Source: Tethya wilhelma (lineage: Eukaryota; Porifera; Demospongiae; Tethyida; Tethyidae). Taken from it: a stretch of DNA of 64,000 nucleotides. The notes under the pieces were generated by a model. That model saw only the letters and a program-made list of their open reading frames with translations. It was not told the origin of the DNA and did not search any database. The stretch covers positions 2,373,234 to 2,437,233 of the forward strand of contig CAXIPT010000010.1 in NCBI GenBank assembly GCA_964030475.1, given 5' to 3'. The stretch's first letter is position 1; each line of letters starts with the position of its first letter. A program made the position numbers and the translations under genes. This document shows, in pieces, positions 32,792 through 43,020 of this stretch.

Positions 32792-34532
32792 CTTGAGCTG
32801 TTTCTTCGTGGAATCAAGCTCCTTCTCCTTCTGAGTGAGTTCATCACGTAGAGCTGTGATCTGTTCACTCTTCTCTATTGAGCTAGAACTCTCTGGAAAT
32901 TGTTCCTCATCTTCCTTGGCCTTTTCAAGAAGTTCTAGTTCCTCATTTCGATGTTTGAGTTTAATTCGCAGAATATTAATTTCTTTTGAAAGTTTTGATA
33001 CTTTTCTCTGGAGCAGTGGCACCTCTTCTGAAACCCTCTCCAAATTCTGACTTGTGGCTGCTTGTGACTGTTTTGCTTGTTTCAACTCTTTGATTTGTAC
33101 TGAGAGGATTTTGTCACTCTCCTTGAGTTTTGACAAAGCGCTACCTTGAGCAGAAGGCTCTGCTTCATAAAATGGCTGTGGCAAACCTAGTTTACAGTAA
33201 ACGGGAAAGTATAAACAAAAACATAAAGTTAGCAAAACAAAAGCAAGAATAAATTTCCTTACCATACTTCTCGGCTATGCTATCAGCAAGGCCTTTTATT
33301 CCAATATTGACCAAGGCTGAGAATAGTTTGGTCCAAGTAGGCTTCTCCAGCTGTTCCCATCGAATCAGCATATGTAATCGGCAGTCAGCAGTATAGTGAT
33401 GGTCCTTACGAATGGCCAACAGTTGGTGTGTAGGTATCCCCAGTTGAACACCTAGCCTAAACCATGCAATGACTTCTTTCAGCTCTACGTCAAGATCTGC
33501 CAGCTCAGCATCTTCAATACCAACTGTATAAAATATTGCACAATTAACAGTAGTACATGCACTGTGATTGCTCCTGTACATGGGAATTAAACTTACATTT
33601 AGAAGGAGGAGCCTTATCAGTAGAATCGTTCATCAGGTCAGTAGTCAGAGAATTTGAGTCTGAGGTGTTGACTTTCAGAAAAGAGGTTGACCCTAAGGTT
33701 TGGTTTGTGGATGACCCTGGAGGGAGAGTGCGGCATGGCAGACTGATGAGTGCATGCATGATATTGTGTATACACAAATTAACTTCACTGATCTTATTAT
33801 TTTGCACACTATAGCTTTTCTCTGGCACTGCTTTGAAAAACTACATCACGGCCATGCCAGGAATCATACCAGCTGAATCATGTTAGCTAACTCACCATCT
33901 GTAAGATCAACACTTGGGGGTGGCTTGGTAAATATGTCATTGTTAAAATCAAACAGCTTGCTTCTCTTCCAAGCCTCAGCCATCATGGAGTGGTTGGCAA
34001 AGTTGATCTCATTCACCACAGGTTGCTGTCCTACAGCTGGGGACACCAGGTAAACTTTCACCTCAATATCTACTTGGAATTGTTCCATAAATTGCGGAGC
34101 TGATTTTGAAGGCTGGGACTGTTTTGATGCTTTTTTGAAGATATCAGCAATGGCTGGTGAAAGTTCTTTCTGTACAGTCTCTTTGTCGGTCAAGAATTGT
34201 TTTAACAATGGCTTTGATTGGAATGCTGCTACAAACAGAGGCACTTGCTCACAGTAGATCTTATCCACTGAATAGACTCCATGCTTGCTTGCTACAGGAG
34301 CCACTGCTTGGTGTAAGATGGTTGAGAGTTTGACAGAGATGCCTCTGGCCCTCAACACTGGCTCTCCATTGACTGTCTTGATCACAGCTGGACGTCCATT
34401 GATGGTAATGGGAGTCCTCAGGAGAAAGAAGTCACTGTAACAGGAGGAGTGAAGATTGAACTCAACACCAGAGGTAGAGCTAGCAATGCTAGGTTTTGGC
34501 TTTGGTTTTGGCTTAGGCTTCACACCAGACAT
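32792..34532 (-). CDS. KPKP protein, copy 2: N-terminal domain, Death domain, coiled coil (C-terminus missing)
   Basis: Minus-strand exons: 34532-33870 (the KPKP N-terminal region of about 221 residues), about 33743-33597 (polar linker with STNQTLGSTSF), 33523-33263 and 33186 down to the contig end. The 33523 exon encodes a Death domain (ELKEVIAWFRLGVQLGIP, RLHMLIRWEQL, LADSIAEKYG). The last exon is a long coiled coil (LSKLKESDKILSVQIKELKQ, then heptads to TKKQL), cut by the N at 32791. The join from the first exon to the linker is not phase-consistent as I read it, so that boundary is provisional. No membrane segment is visible; a cytosolic Death-fold adaptor or scaffold is a plausible inference. 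Copy 1 at the window start is nearly identical over the first exon. Confidence 0.7.
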
Positions 34533-34701
34533 GTCCAGGCTTTACAGTGGAATTCTCTTTGAGAAAGTAACAAGCTACACAGTATGCAAATGGTATAGAT
34601 TTGTGAGTAGTGGTTATCAAAACAATTAGCAGTATAATTACTTATATATACATTATATGGATGCATGAGATGAGGTTTAACGGAGTTAAACGTAGTTAAT
34701 C

Positions 34702-34702
34702 N
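34702..34702. other. contig join (single N)
   Basis: Lies at the start of a (TC)n run before an IARS exon; the IARS contig that follows is on the opposite strand to the rest of IARS. Confidence 0.88.

Positions 34703-34772
<70 letters not shown>
34703..34772 (+). repeat. (TC)n microsatellite forming an IARS acceptor
   Basis: About 34 TC dinucleotides ending CAG directly before the exon at 34775. Confidence 0.92.
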
Positions 34773-34774
<2 letters not shown>

Positions 34775-34775
<1 letters not shown>

Positions 34776-35592
34776 CATCGTAAACTTCCCACTGGATGAA
34801 GATCCCGATGTCTCCATCATTGCCTGGACCACCACTCCCTGGACTCTCCCTAGCAACCTAGCCCTGTGTGTCCATCCTGACTTCAACTATGTCAAGGTTA
34901 CTGGTAAGTATTTCAAGGAGCTTTTACATACAGTTGTGAATATTTACAAAGTAGAAGTAAGAAAGTTGCTTTTCATAAAGGTATAAATTATAAAGCTTTG
35001 AAGCAATTTACAGCTAGCTATCATATTACACACACGCTCTGATGTGTATGGTGTGCATTAATTAGAATATGATGTGATTGAGAGTATAAAGGTACTAAAC
35101 AGCTATTGTATAGGTGAATGTGGTGGGCATTAATTAGAATATGACCTGCTTTTTTTTTATGCACCCACAGATAACACCACCAACAAGACGTACATCATGC
35201 TAGAGGACAGGTTGGAGGCACTCTTTAAGAAGCCAGAGGAATACACCATCGTAGATGGGCGGAGATTCAAGGGGGCGGAGCTAGTGGGGAAGAAATATAA
35301 CCCTTTGTTTCCTTACTTTGCTCACTTGAAGTCGAAGAAACCAGATGAGGGAGCATTTCGTGTCATCAGGTAAGATGGACATGATAATCTCTTTTTTTTT
35401 TCCACGAAATTTAGGATTTCTGCCAGCCTATAAATAGCTAGCATACAGTCATATCAATCTTTATTTATGTGATGCTCTTTCTTACTAGGAATTATATCGG
35501 TTAGAGTATGTCCATATACACACATTCCCTCACACGCACATACACACATATGCATGTAACACTTAAAAATACCCCCCTCCGACATACATACA

Positions 35593-35649
<57 letters not shown>

Positions 35650-36442
35650 CACACAAACACATACACAAACACACACAGTGACACGTACGTGACATCAGAA
35701 ACAGGAACTGGAATTGTCCATCAAGCGCCTGGTTTTGGTGAAGACGATTTTCGTGTAGCTCTTCAGTTTGGCATCTTGAAGAAAGGTCAAACTGTTGTGT
35801 GCCCTGTGGATGCTACTGGGAGGTTCACTGATGAGGTCACTGACTTCAAAGGGCAGTACGTCAAGGTAGAGATTTGAAATAGATGTATTTGGTATTCATT
35901 GTTTACCTGCCTGTATCTCTAGGAAGGTCGTGTGAAGCTGGGAGTGGTACCATTGTGATCAGTGTGAATAGATCTTTTAAATGATATGGTTTTATTGTAA
36001 GATTTTAATTTTGACCAAAATCGTCAAAAACCATGGATTATAGCCTTTGATCCAGTGCAATTTTTTTTGCCAATAATGGTCATTTTTCATTCTTCCAAAT
36101 AAACTACATCATTTAAAAGATCTGTTCAATTTAATCGCAATGGTGCAAATCCCAGCTTGCAGTGATCTTCCTAGACGGAGATAATTCTTGGTAAACACTC
36201 CCCTCTTATCTCTCCTTCATACCCATCCACCCTCGTATCTAAAATACACAGGACGCTGACAAGAATATCATCAAGAATTTGAAAGAAAGAGGTCGTCTAG
36301 TCCACCAGAGTCAGTACAGCCACTCCTACCCCTTCTGTTGGCGGTCAGAAACCCCTCTCATCTACCGAGCTGTGCCCAGCTGGTTTGTACGAGTCGAGTC
36401 CATTGTGGAGCAGCTGCTGGACAACAACGACAAGTGTTACTG
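34775..36442 (+). CDS. IARS1: isoleucyl-tRNA synthetase, CP1 editing-domain exons
   Basis: Five plus-strand exons: 34775-34903, 35171-35369, 35679-35865, 36252-36442 encode the editing domain that hydrolyses misacylated Val-tRNA. Visible signatures are the threonine-rich block [15 protein letters not shown], the [15 protein letters not shown] block and [16 protein letters not shown], ending [15 protein letters not shown] and VPSWFVRVE. The last exon ends inside the tryptophan codon of CYW, which continues at 30471. (I count four exons with certainty; a fifth is not needed.) The contig is on the plus strand while the following exons are on the minus strand, so it is inverted relative to its neighbours. 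A family B element occupies the last intron. Confidence 0.92.
35597..35648 (+). repeat. (TC)n microsatellite in an IARS intron
   Basis: Pyrimidine on the IARS sense strand, 30 bp upstream of the acceptor at 35678. Confidence 0.92.
35921..36187. mobile_element. foldback element, family B (copy 2), in an IARS intron
   Basis: Two inverted arms of about 80 bp: left arm with GTGGTACCATTGTGATCAGT and AAATGATATGGTTT, right arm with AAACTACATCATTTAAAAGA and TCGCAATGGTGCAAAT. The centre carries AAAACCATGGATTATAGCC. No coding capacity. Confidence 0.8.
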
Positions 36443-36519
36443 GTATTAGTGTACCCATAGGAATTGTACTAGGTTATGAATTGAACTAACTCTGCATCAT
36501 CAGATTTTACCCAAAACTT

Positions 36520-36597
36520 AGCAATCTATATATCATTTGAAAGCTTATTCTGTGCTGATTACGTTGGTACAAGTTTTATTTTCATACAACAAACCAG
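36520..36597. mobile_element. foldback element, family B (half copy)
   Basis: Right-arm-like sequence (ATATCATTTGAAAGCTTATT, TGATTACGTTGGTACAAG) at the end of the contig. Confidence 0.5.
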
Positions 36598-36608
36598 TGA
36601 TTGATAAA

Positions 36609-36609
36609 N
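36609..36609. other. contig join (single N)
   Basis: Joins the IARS editing-domain contig to the ASZ1-like/IARS N-terminal contig. Confidence 0.85.
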
Positions 36610-36666
36610 CAGGCATAGAGCAATGGAGTCATGTGATGCCTATAGAATGAATGAAGAGACATATAT

Positions 36667-36670
<4 letters not shown>

Positions 36671-36710
<40 letters not shown>
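36671..36710 (+). repeat. (TC)n microsatellite next to an ASZ1-like donor
   Basis: On the gene (minus) strand this is (GA)n directly following the donor GTGAGAG at 36712; it is the exception to the acceptor rule because it lies after a 5' splice site. Confidence 0.9.
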
Positions 36711-36712
<2 letters not shown>

Positions 36713-36713
<1 letters not shown>

Positions 36714-38014
36714 TGTCGTGAGCATTGACTCTAGCTCCTTTGTTCACCAACAGCCTGGCACAGTTGAGCAGCTGCTCACGTTTGGATCTCTTATTAGCAG
36801 CACACACGACCATCAACGCCGTATACATGTCTGGAAAGAAATAATTTCATTCAACTTCTTATAATTAGAACACAATAATACAAATGCTTGAAAGAAGAAG
36901 AAATGAATTGTTACCTCGTTGAGAATTTGGGTTAGCCCCTCTCGTTAGCAACATCTCGACAGCTGTGTCGTTAGCAGAGTCACAAGCGTGCATGACAGCC
37001 GTCCAACCAGACTTAAGGATACCATTTACATCATATCCTAAAAGAATACAGAAATTTAACCCTTTCTTAACTCGAGGAGCAGACCGAAGTTCAAAACCAT
37101 CTGGTTTGAGAATGCCACCAGAAGTGAAAAAATGAGATTCATTCAACACTTTTCTTGGCTAACTTTGAATGGTAAGGCGTACATAGGAAGCTGAAAAAGT
37201 AATCAAAAGAATGAGTGCTTTCAATGGTGCTGGAAATTTTGAAATCAGTTGGATATTTAGAAAGTTATTCAATTTTTTCTCCCGGCATTCTCAAACCAGA
37301 TGAACTTTAGGACTTACCGCGGTCTAATATTTGTTGTATTTCTTCAGTCTTTCCCCTCGCCATGGCAACACAAAGCTCCTCCCCCAATTCCATCATTTTC
37401 AGCCGATCTTTATTACTCCTTTCGGCTCGTCCAAAAGATGGGTGTGTCCTGCCACGCCCACCAGAGTGCTGTCGTCTACGATCCCTTGGCGATCTCATTC
37501 CAAATCCTCCAATGCCACGCCTCTCGTTCTGTTGCTTAGCAGCTACATCTCCATTAACAGTTACATCATTATGCCCACCTTGGTTCAACTGTGGATCTAT
37601 ATTAAAGACCACGGGCATTTTATTGGGACTTGGGCTCGCGGACGAACTTCGAGAATCTCGTAAAACACTCTTTGGGGGCGATTTCACACTAGCAGCTGTT
37701 TGGTTAGTAGTGGAAACGTTCGTACCATGTAAATCCTGAGATTTGTGACCAGTTTTCTCTGCCTTATTGCCATCTTCCATCGTTGTATTGTCCTCAACAT
37801 CTTCGTATTTTGAGTGGTCGTGTTTGGTATCTCTTGGTAGGCTGTTGGTGGTGATTGACGAGAGTGTGGGTACAAATTGGTCGTGCTTGCTACCGTTCTG
37901 GGCATGCTCAAAAGCCTCTCTGCTATTCATGTAAGAGTCACCAAAGTCCAGTCCACCCTCCCCGTCACTGTAGTCGTCAAAATACATATCATCCGGCACT
38001 CCAGTGTACGCCAT
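36713..38014 (-). CDS. ASZ1: ASZ1/GASZ-like ankyrin-repeat protein, N-terminal part
   Basis: Exons 38014-37318, 37037-36915 and 36830-36713, truncated by the N at 36609. The first exon encodes about 232 residues of polar, disordered N-terminus, ending in EELCVAMARGKTEEIQQILDRG, the first ankyrin helix pair. The next exons give DVNGILKSGWTAVMHACDSA, VEMLLTRGANPNSQ, then YTALMVVCAANKRSKREQLL, CARLLVNKGARVNAHD: the ankyrin pattern with the longer loop between repeats 2 and 3 typical of ASZ1 (GASZ), a germ-line piRNA-pathway protein on the mitochondrial outer membrane. The SAM and C-terminal anchor regions are not in the window, so another ankyrin family is possible. A family C element lies in the first intron. 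Confidence 0.6.
37099..37306. mobile_element. MITE, family C (copy 1), in the ASZ1-like intron
   Basis: Terminal inverted repeats CATCTGGTTTGAGAATGCC and GGCATTCTCAAACCAGATG are exact mirror images, about 208 bp apart outer to outer. Internal sequence AATGGTAAGGCGTA is shared with copies at 39119 and 45306. No coding capacity. Confidence 0.88.
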
Positions 38015-38574
38015 GACGCACAGAAACAGTCTCCTTTCTCTCTTCTTCCTTGTACAGCTGCTTTTTGTGCCACGTGGGTGCGATCACGTGACCGAACACG
38101 TGGCGCCCATAAAGAGAAATCGTGTTGCGCCACTTGTTCAAGCTATTTCACCGCCCTGTGTGCTCCTTCAGCAAGTGCAGTTGGCTCTCCTGCTTCGTTA
38201 CTTGAAGACCAAAAAGCTGCTGTAAGTGGTCAATTTGAAATTGTGTAGAATAAGCAGTGTGCTGGTTCAAGTGGAATAATATTTTGTGTAGGTGTTGAAT
38301 TAGAAAGTACAGCGAAGCCTGACTTTTGTCATAGTTGTGCAGTGTTTTGCGTATGTAGAATATATGGGGTCATTGAATTTTTTCCTAATATTTTCTCAAA
38401 ATTTGTGTTAATTTGTATGAGAGTCTATCACCTCTTTAGTTCATTAGCCTAAATTAACATACTTTAGTGACCACAATGAAGTACAGGAATACGTATAATT
38501 GTACAGTTTATTGCTACTAACTAACTGCTCTTGAATATGTTCATTTAGGACAACGTAATCTGTACCAAATCGTC
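38015..38574. promoter_or_regulatory. shared intergenic region between ASZ1-like (-) and IARS (+ here)
   Basis: About 560 bp between two divergent start codons (38014 and 38575). Its GC-richer part with ATCACGTGA and ACACGTGG E-box-like palindromes (38080-38105) lies near the ASZ1-like start. A possible 5' UTR intron of IARS runs from GTAAGT (38220) to TTTAG (38548). This looks like a bidirectional promoter. Confidence 0.55.
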
Positions 38575-39531
38575 ATGGTAACAGCAGTACCCGATCAGTT
38601 CAACTTTCCAAATGAGGAAGAAAAAATCCTCGAGCTGTGGAAGCAACTAGACGCCTTCAAGACGTGCCTCAAGCAATCCAAAGATCGTCCAAGATACACC
38701 TTTTACGACGGTCCTCCTTTTGCTACCGGGCTACCTCATTATGGACACATATTGGCAGGCACCATCAAGGTAGGTGGGTGTGGCTTAGTTGGACATTAGA
38801 GATGATGTCATTATGATGTCACTGAAAAACGTTATGTATGTCAATGCTTATGTATTATGCTAGAGAGTCTGGCATTTTCTTGTGAAAAATGTGGCTATTT
38901 GCAGATACGATAATTTACTATTATAACTATGATACGAAACTGAGAGTATGATGTCATTATGATGTCATTTCAGGACGTGGTGACTCGCTATGCCCACCAA
39001 AATGGTTTCCACGTCGACCGGAGGTTTGGTTGGGACTGCCACGGCCTCCCAGTGGAGTACGAGATTGACAAGACCCTCGGAATAAAAGTACATCAAACGA
39101 TAAAAATAATTCAACTAAAGTCCATCTGCTTTGAGAATGCCACCGGAAGTGAAATATTGAGATTCGTGAAATACTTTTCTTATGGGACAAAATAGCTAAC
39201 TTTTGACTGGTAAGGCGTAGGAAGCTGGAAAAGCAACCAAAAAGAATGGGGAGAACAAATACTTTCCAATGGTACTGGGAATTTTGAAATCGGTTGAATA
39301 TTAAAGTTATTCAATTTTTTTCTACTGGCATTCTCAAACCAGATGGACTTTACTCTATAGGGTGTTATAGACGATCAACAATTGGGTTTAATTGAAGGAT
39401 TGTTCGTGAAGTTATGGATTTTTTTTTCTTTTTTCTTTTTTGTTAGGGACCAGATGATGTGAAGAAGATGGGCGTGGCTGCTTACAATGCCGAGTGCCGA
39501 AAGATTGTGATGAGATATTCGCACGAGTGGG

Positions 39532-39533
<2 letters not shown>
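38575..39533 (+). CDS. IARS1: isoleucyl-tRNA synthetase, N-terminal exons
   Basis: ATG 38575 begins the protein ([18 protein letters not shown]). Exons 38575-38769, 38974-39087 and 39447-39533 carry [20 protein letters not shown] with the class I HIGH-type ATP motif HYGH, then [20 protein letters not shown] and [10 protein letters not shown]...MRYSHEW. All match the start of cytosolic IleRS. About 90 residues that should follow (the segment up to the editing domain) are absent from the window: no matching exon lies in 39534-41843. The following exons are at 34775, to the left, so this contig is inverted relative to the rest of the gene. A family C element sits in the second intron. Confidence 0.93.
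39119..39351. mobile_element. MITE, family C (copy 2), in an IARS intron
   Basis: Terminal inverted repeats around TTTGAGAATGCCACCGG and CTACTGGCATTCTCAAACC; internal TGGTAAGGCGTAGGAAGC as in the other copies. Confidence 0.85.
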
Positions 39534-39585
<52 letters not shown>

Positions 39586-39589
39586 GTGT
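39534..39589. repeat. (GT)n microsatellite containing an IARS donor
   Basis: The exon ends GAG and the GT run begins at once, so the donor is GTGTGT within the repeat. Confidence 0.85.
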
Positions 39590-39598
39590 ACCCCCATT

Positions 39599-39846
39599 GT
39601 TCGCATTCACTTGAGCCTTCAAAATTTCTTCATAACTTGGCCGTATATCTATGAATTGCACTGTTTTAGATACCATTCGATTGCAAATCACGCTTGATGC
39701 TTTTTAAAAAGTGCTACCCCTTACCATTCAAAAGTTACGCGTATGCCCCATACATAAAGTACAAACATTCCATTAACCACAAATGCGGTAAAGCAGTACA
39801 TACTTAAGCAAAACTACACTACTTCCTGGGCTCAAGTGAACGCAAA
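39599..39846. mobile_element. MITE-like element, family G
   Basis: About 248 bp bounded by TTCGCATTCACTTGAGCC and GGCTCAAGTGAACGCAA as terminal inverted repeats. Contains ACCATTCAAAAGTTACGCG, related to the centre of family C. No coding capacity. Confidence 0.65.
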
Positions 39847-40388
39847 TAGACTTTAGTTTGATTATCAATCAACTTTCTGCCTATATTCATGCACTTATTA
39901 TTGTACGAATTTATTGTGGTCACTTAGTTGAAATGTAGTTAACAAATGTTGCATCCTTTAATGTTTAGTCAAGTTAACATTAAGCCAAGTTAGATGCAAT
40001 AAAATGATTGATGGTGCTCAGTCAATAATGATATTCATAGTTTTGAAACCCACAAGTCTTTTGCAGCAGTTCAGTCCATATAAAAAGCTCAGTGTTGAGT
40101 TGGCTAACTGCATGTTGTTGGGTTTTTTTCTACATGTTATAAAATGAAATATTTTTTGGATGGCACTGTATGGTGTCTTTGACACCATCTGGTGTCTGCT
40201 ACCAACAAACAGAGCATGTGTCACTACAAGTCAAGTTTTGTTTCTTGTCTTATTTGTTCCTTGCCTTTACACTGAGGTTGTCAAATTAATAAACCAGTTA
40301 TTGAGCAATTTGCAGCACACACACATGCAGAGGGCTGACAGCCTCGTTCCCAGGCTCCCTGCCTACCTTACACGTAAGGAAAGGGAGA

Positions 40389-41113
40389 GCCTGGTCTCTA
40401 ATCTCACGTGAGCCTGTATAAAACATAGACGTTGTGTGCTAGACAGGTGAAAATTGAATGTGGGCAGGGTACAAAATTACGTAAATTTGCGCAATTGCAT
40501 GCCCACGCAATTCCTTAGAAAGCTATTAGCTCAGTATAGGCCACAGATAAATTATATGAAGGGACTATGAGTAGGCTAGCTGTGTCTACGGTTCTGTACA
40601 AGCACGCAGAAATACGATGGAGTCTTGATGTTTTTCTCAAATTATCTTGTTGCGTGATAAGAAGTGCTGACGGGTTCCCTACTGTGACTGATTCAGAAAA
40701 GCTGACCAGACGGAAGAGCTGCCCGGTACCAACGGAGTCGTAGCTCGAAAAAAAAATTACAAAGATGACAGACCCTTAGTGTAAATAGCTGATAAACCCT
40801 TCGCTTCTCAGCTGAGGCAGCGTTTGTAGAGCGTGCAAGACTGTCCAGCATTTGTCATCACAGCCTCCACTTAGAAGTCTCTTGAAACAAGAAAACTGTT
40901 GTAGCTATTTCTTTCAACCCTTCGCTCAATGGCTAAAGCTGTCAAAGATAGACTTCTCACTCTCCTAGTAGATAAAATTTCTACAGTACTGAGTACTAGC
41001 TCTGAAACAGAAAAAACACCCGTGTAGGCGGACTAGAAATTGCGTCGTATTATGGAATGTTTCACCCACGCAATTATTATTTCCTTGGCTCACGTGAGAT
41101 TAGACACCAGGCT
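40389..41113. mobile_element. non-autonomous element with 27-bp terminal inverted repeats, family E
   Basis: Left end AGCCTGGTCTCTAATCTCAC plus GTGAGCC; right end GGCTCACGTGAGATTAGACA plus CCAGGCT, mirror images with one mismatch. About 725 bp between outer ends and no transposase-like frame inside. Likely a non-autonomous DNA transposon in the IARS intron. Confidence 0.75.
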
Positions 41114-41119
41114 ATCAAA

Positions 41120-41262
41120 ACCATGGTCAAGCTCGATTTGACAAAAAATTAGCATTTTCCAATTTCACAAGTAAACCATATCATTTGAAAGCTCTCATTA
41201 TGCTGATCACAATGGTGCAAGTCCTATCTCAGTACGACCTTCCTAGGCTGAGATATGCCTGG
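41120..41262. mobile_element. foldback element, family B (right arm)
   Basis: Carries AAACCATATCATTTGAAAGC, TGATCACAATGGTGCAAGTC and CGACCTTCCTAGGCTGAGAT without a left arm. Confidence 0.7.
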
Positions 41263-41275
41263 TAATGTGTTGTTG

Positions 41276-41757
41276 GGTTCTTGGTTTTTCATCACGTATG
41301 ATGGATCAAGGTTCTTGGTTTCTCATCACGTGTGATGGTTGAAGGTTCTTGGTTTCTCATCACGTGTGATGGATGAAGGTTCTTGGTTTCTCATCACGTG
41401 TGATGGATGAAGGTTCTTGGTTTCTCATCACGTGTGATGGTTGAAGGTTCTTGGTTTCTCATCACGTGTGATGGATAAAGGTTCTTGGTTTCTCATCACG
41501 TGTGATGGATGAAGGTTCTTGGTTTCTCATCACGTGTGATGGTTGAAGGTTCTTGGTTTCTCATCACGTGTGATGGATGAAGGTTCTTGGTTTCTCATCA
41601 CGTGTGATGGTTGAAGGTTCTTGGTTTCTCATCAGGTATGATGGGTGAAGGTTCTTGGTTTCTCATCAGGTATGATGGGTGAAGGTTCTTGGTTTCTCAT
41701 CACATACGATGGGTGAAGGTTCTTGGTTTTTCATCACTGTATGATGGTTTAGGTTCT
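41276..41757. repeat. minisatellite of about 30-bp units
   Basis: About fifteen tandem units built on GGTTCTTGGTTTCTCATCAC plus GTGTGATGG(A/T)(T)GAA. Each unit contains the small palindrome ATCACGTGTGAT. Outer units are more diverged (CAGGTATGATGG), inner ones nearly identical, as expected from homogenising exchange. Confidence 0.9.
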
Positions 41758-41784
41758 CAACCCATTATCAAAATAACTCTGCCT

Positions 41785-41843
41785 AGGAAGGTCGTATGAA
41801 GCTGGGATTGGTACCATTGTGATCAGCTCAAAGAGATCTTTCA
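41785..41843. mobile_element. foldback element, family B (left-arm end, cut by the contig join)
   Basis: CTAGGAAGGTCGTATGAAGC, GGGATTGGTACCATTGTGAT, then the contig ends. It probably pairs with the right arm at 41120, so the minisatellite sits between the two arms. Confidence 0.65.
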
Positions 41844-41844
41844 N
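41844..41844. other. contig join (single N)
   Basis: Joins the flipped IARS/ASZ1 contig to the SUCO/plexin contig. Confidence 0.85.
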
Positions 41845-42063
41845 TCTCTCTTTCTCTCTCTCTCTCTCTCGCTTTACAAGCTTCAGTATCCAAGAATGTT
41901 TGTTTTTCAAAGCTTCTCTCTCTCTGTCTCTCTCTTGCTGGCTTGATCTATTTATCTCTCTATTTCATTCTTGGCTAGACCTGAGTCCAATGTCTGAACA
42001 TCTGGCAAATGGTTCATTTGTTCTGTTATTGTTTCTAGAAGCATGGAATTTAAATACCTCCGA

Positions 42064-42090
42064 TGTGTGTGTGTGTGTGTGTGTGCGCGC

Positions 42091-42144
<54 letters not shown>

Positions 42145-42189
42145 ACTTGTTGTGTTTAGCATCCATGCACACACACACACACACACACA
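42064..42189. repeat. (GT)n then (AC)n runs before the gap
   Basis: GT runs at 42064-42142, a short unique stretch, then an AC run that enters the gap. Convergent GT and AC runs can form a hairpin and are hard to assemble. Confidence 0.85.
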
Positions 42190-42634
42190 NNNNNNNNNNN
42201 NNNNNNNNNNNNNNNNNNNNNNNNNNNNNNNNNNNNNNNNNNNNNNNNNNNNNNNNNNNNNNNNNNNNNNNNNNNNNNNNNNNNNNNNNNNNNNNNNNNN
42301 NNNNNNNNNNNNNNNNNNNNNNNNNNNNNNNNNNNNNNNNNNNNNNNNNNNNNNNNNNNNNNNNNNNNNNNNNNNNNNNNNNNNNNNNNNNNNNNNNNNN
42401 NNNNNNNNNNNNNNNNNNNNNNNNNNNNNNNNNNNNNNNNNNNNNNNNNNNNNNNNNNNNNNNNNNNNNNNNNNNNNNNNNNNNNNNNNNNNNNNNNNNN
42501 NNNNNNNNNNNNNNNNNNNNNNNNNNNNNNNNNNNNNNNNNNNNNNNNNNNNNNNNNNNNNNNNNNNNNNNNNNNNNNNNNNNNNNNNNNNNNNNNNNNN
42601 NNNNNNNNNNNNNNNNNNNNNNNNNNNNNNNNNN
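42190..42634. other. assembly gap of 445 N
   Basis: No sequence. Flanked on both sides by AC-rich repeat. Confidence 1.
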
Positions 42635-42733
42635 ACACACACACAGACACACACACACACACAAACACACAAACACACAAACACACACACAAATACACAT
42701 ACGGTCTTCATCAGACGCTACAAATCCTTTCCC

Positions 42734-42796
<63 letters not shown>

Positions 42797-42871
42797 ACAC
42801 ACACACACAAACACACAAACACACACACAAATACACATACGGTCTTCATCAGACGCTACAAATCCTTTCCC

Positions 42872-42936
<65 letters not shown>

Positions 42937-43020
42937 ACACACACACAAACACACAAACACACACACAAATACACATACGGTCTTCATCAGACGCTACAAA
43001 TCCTTTCCCAACACACACAC
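42635..43020. repeat. 138-bp satellite, three copies
   Basis: GGTCTTCATCAGACGCTACA recurs at 42703, 42841 and 42979, exactly 138 bp apart; the rest of each unit is AC microsatellite with AAACAC variants. In the inverted copy at 63745-63910 about two diverged units are present. Confidence 0.9.

Noticed and set aside
39534..41843. Search for the missing IARS exons between the N-terminal and editing parts
   Set aside because: None of the expected conserved IleRS text was found on either strand; the region is repeats and spacer.
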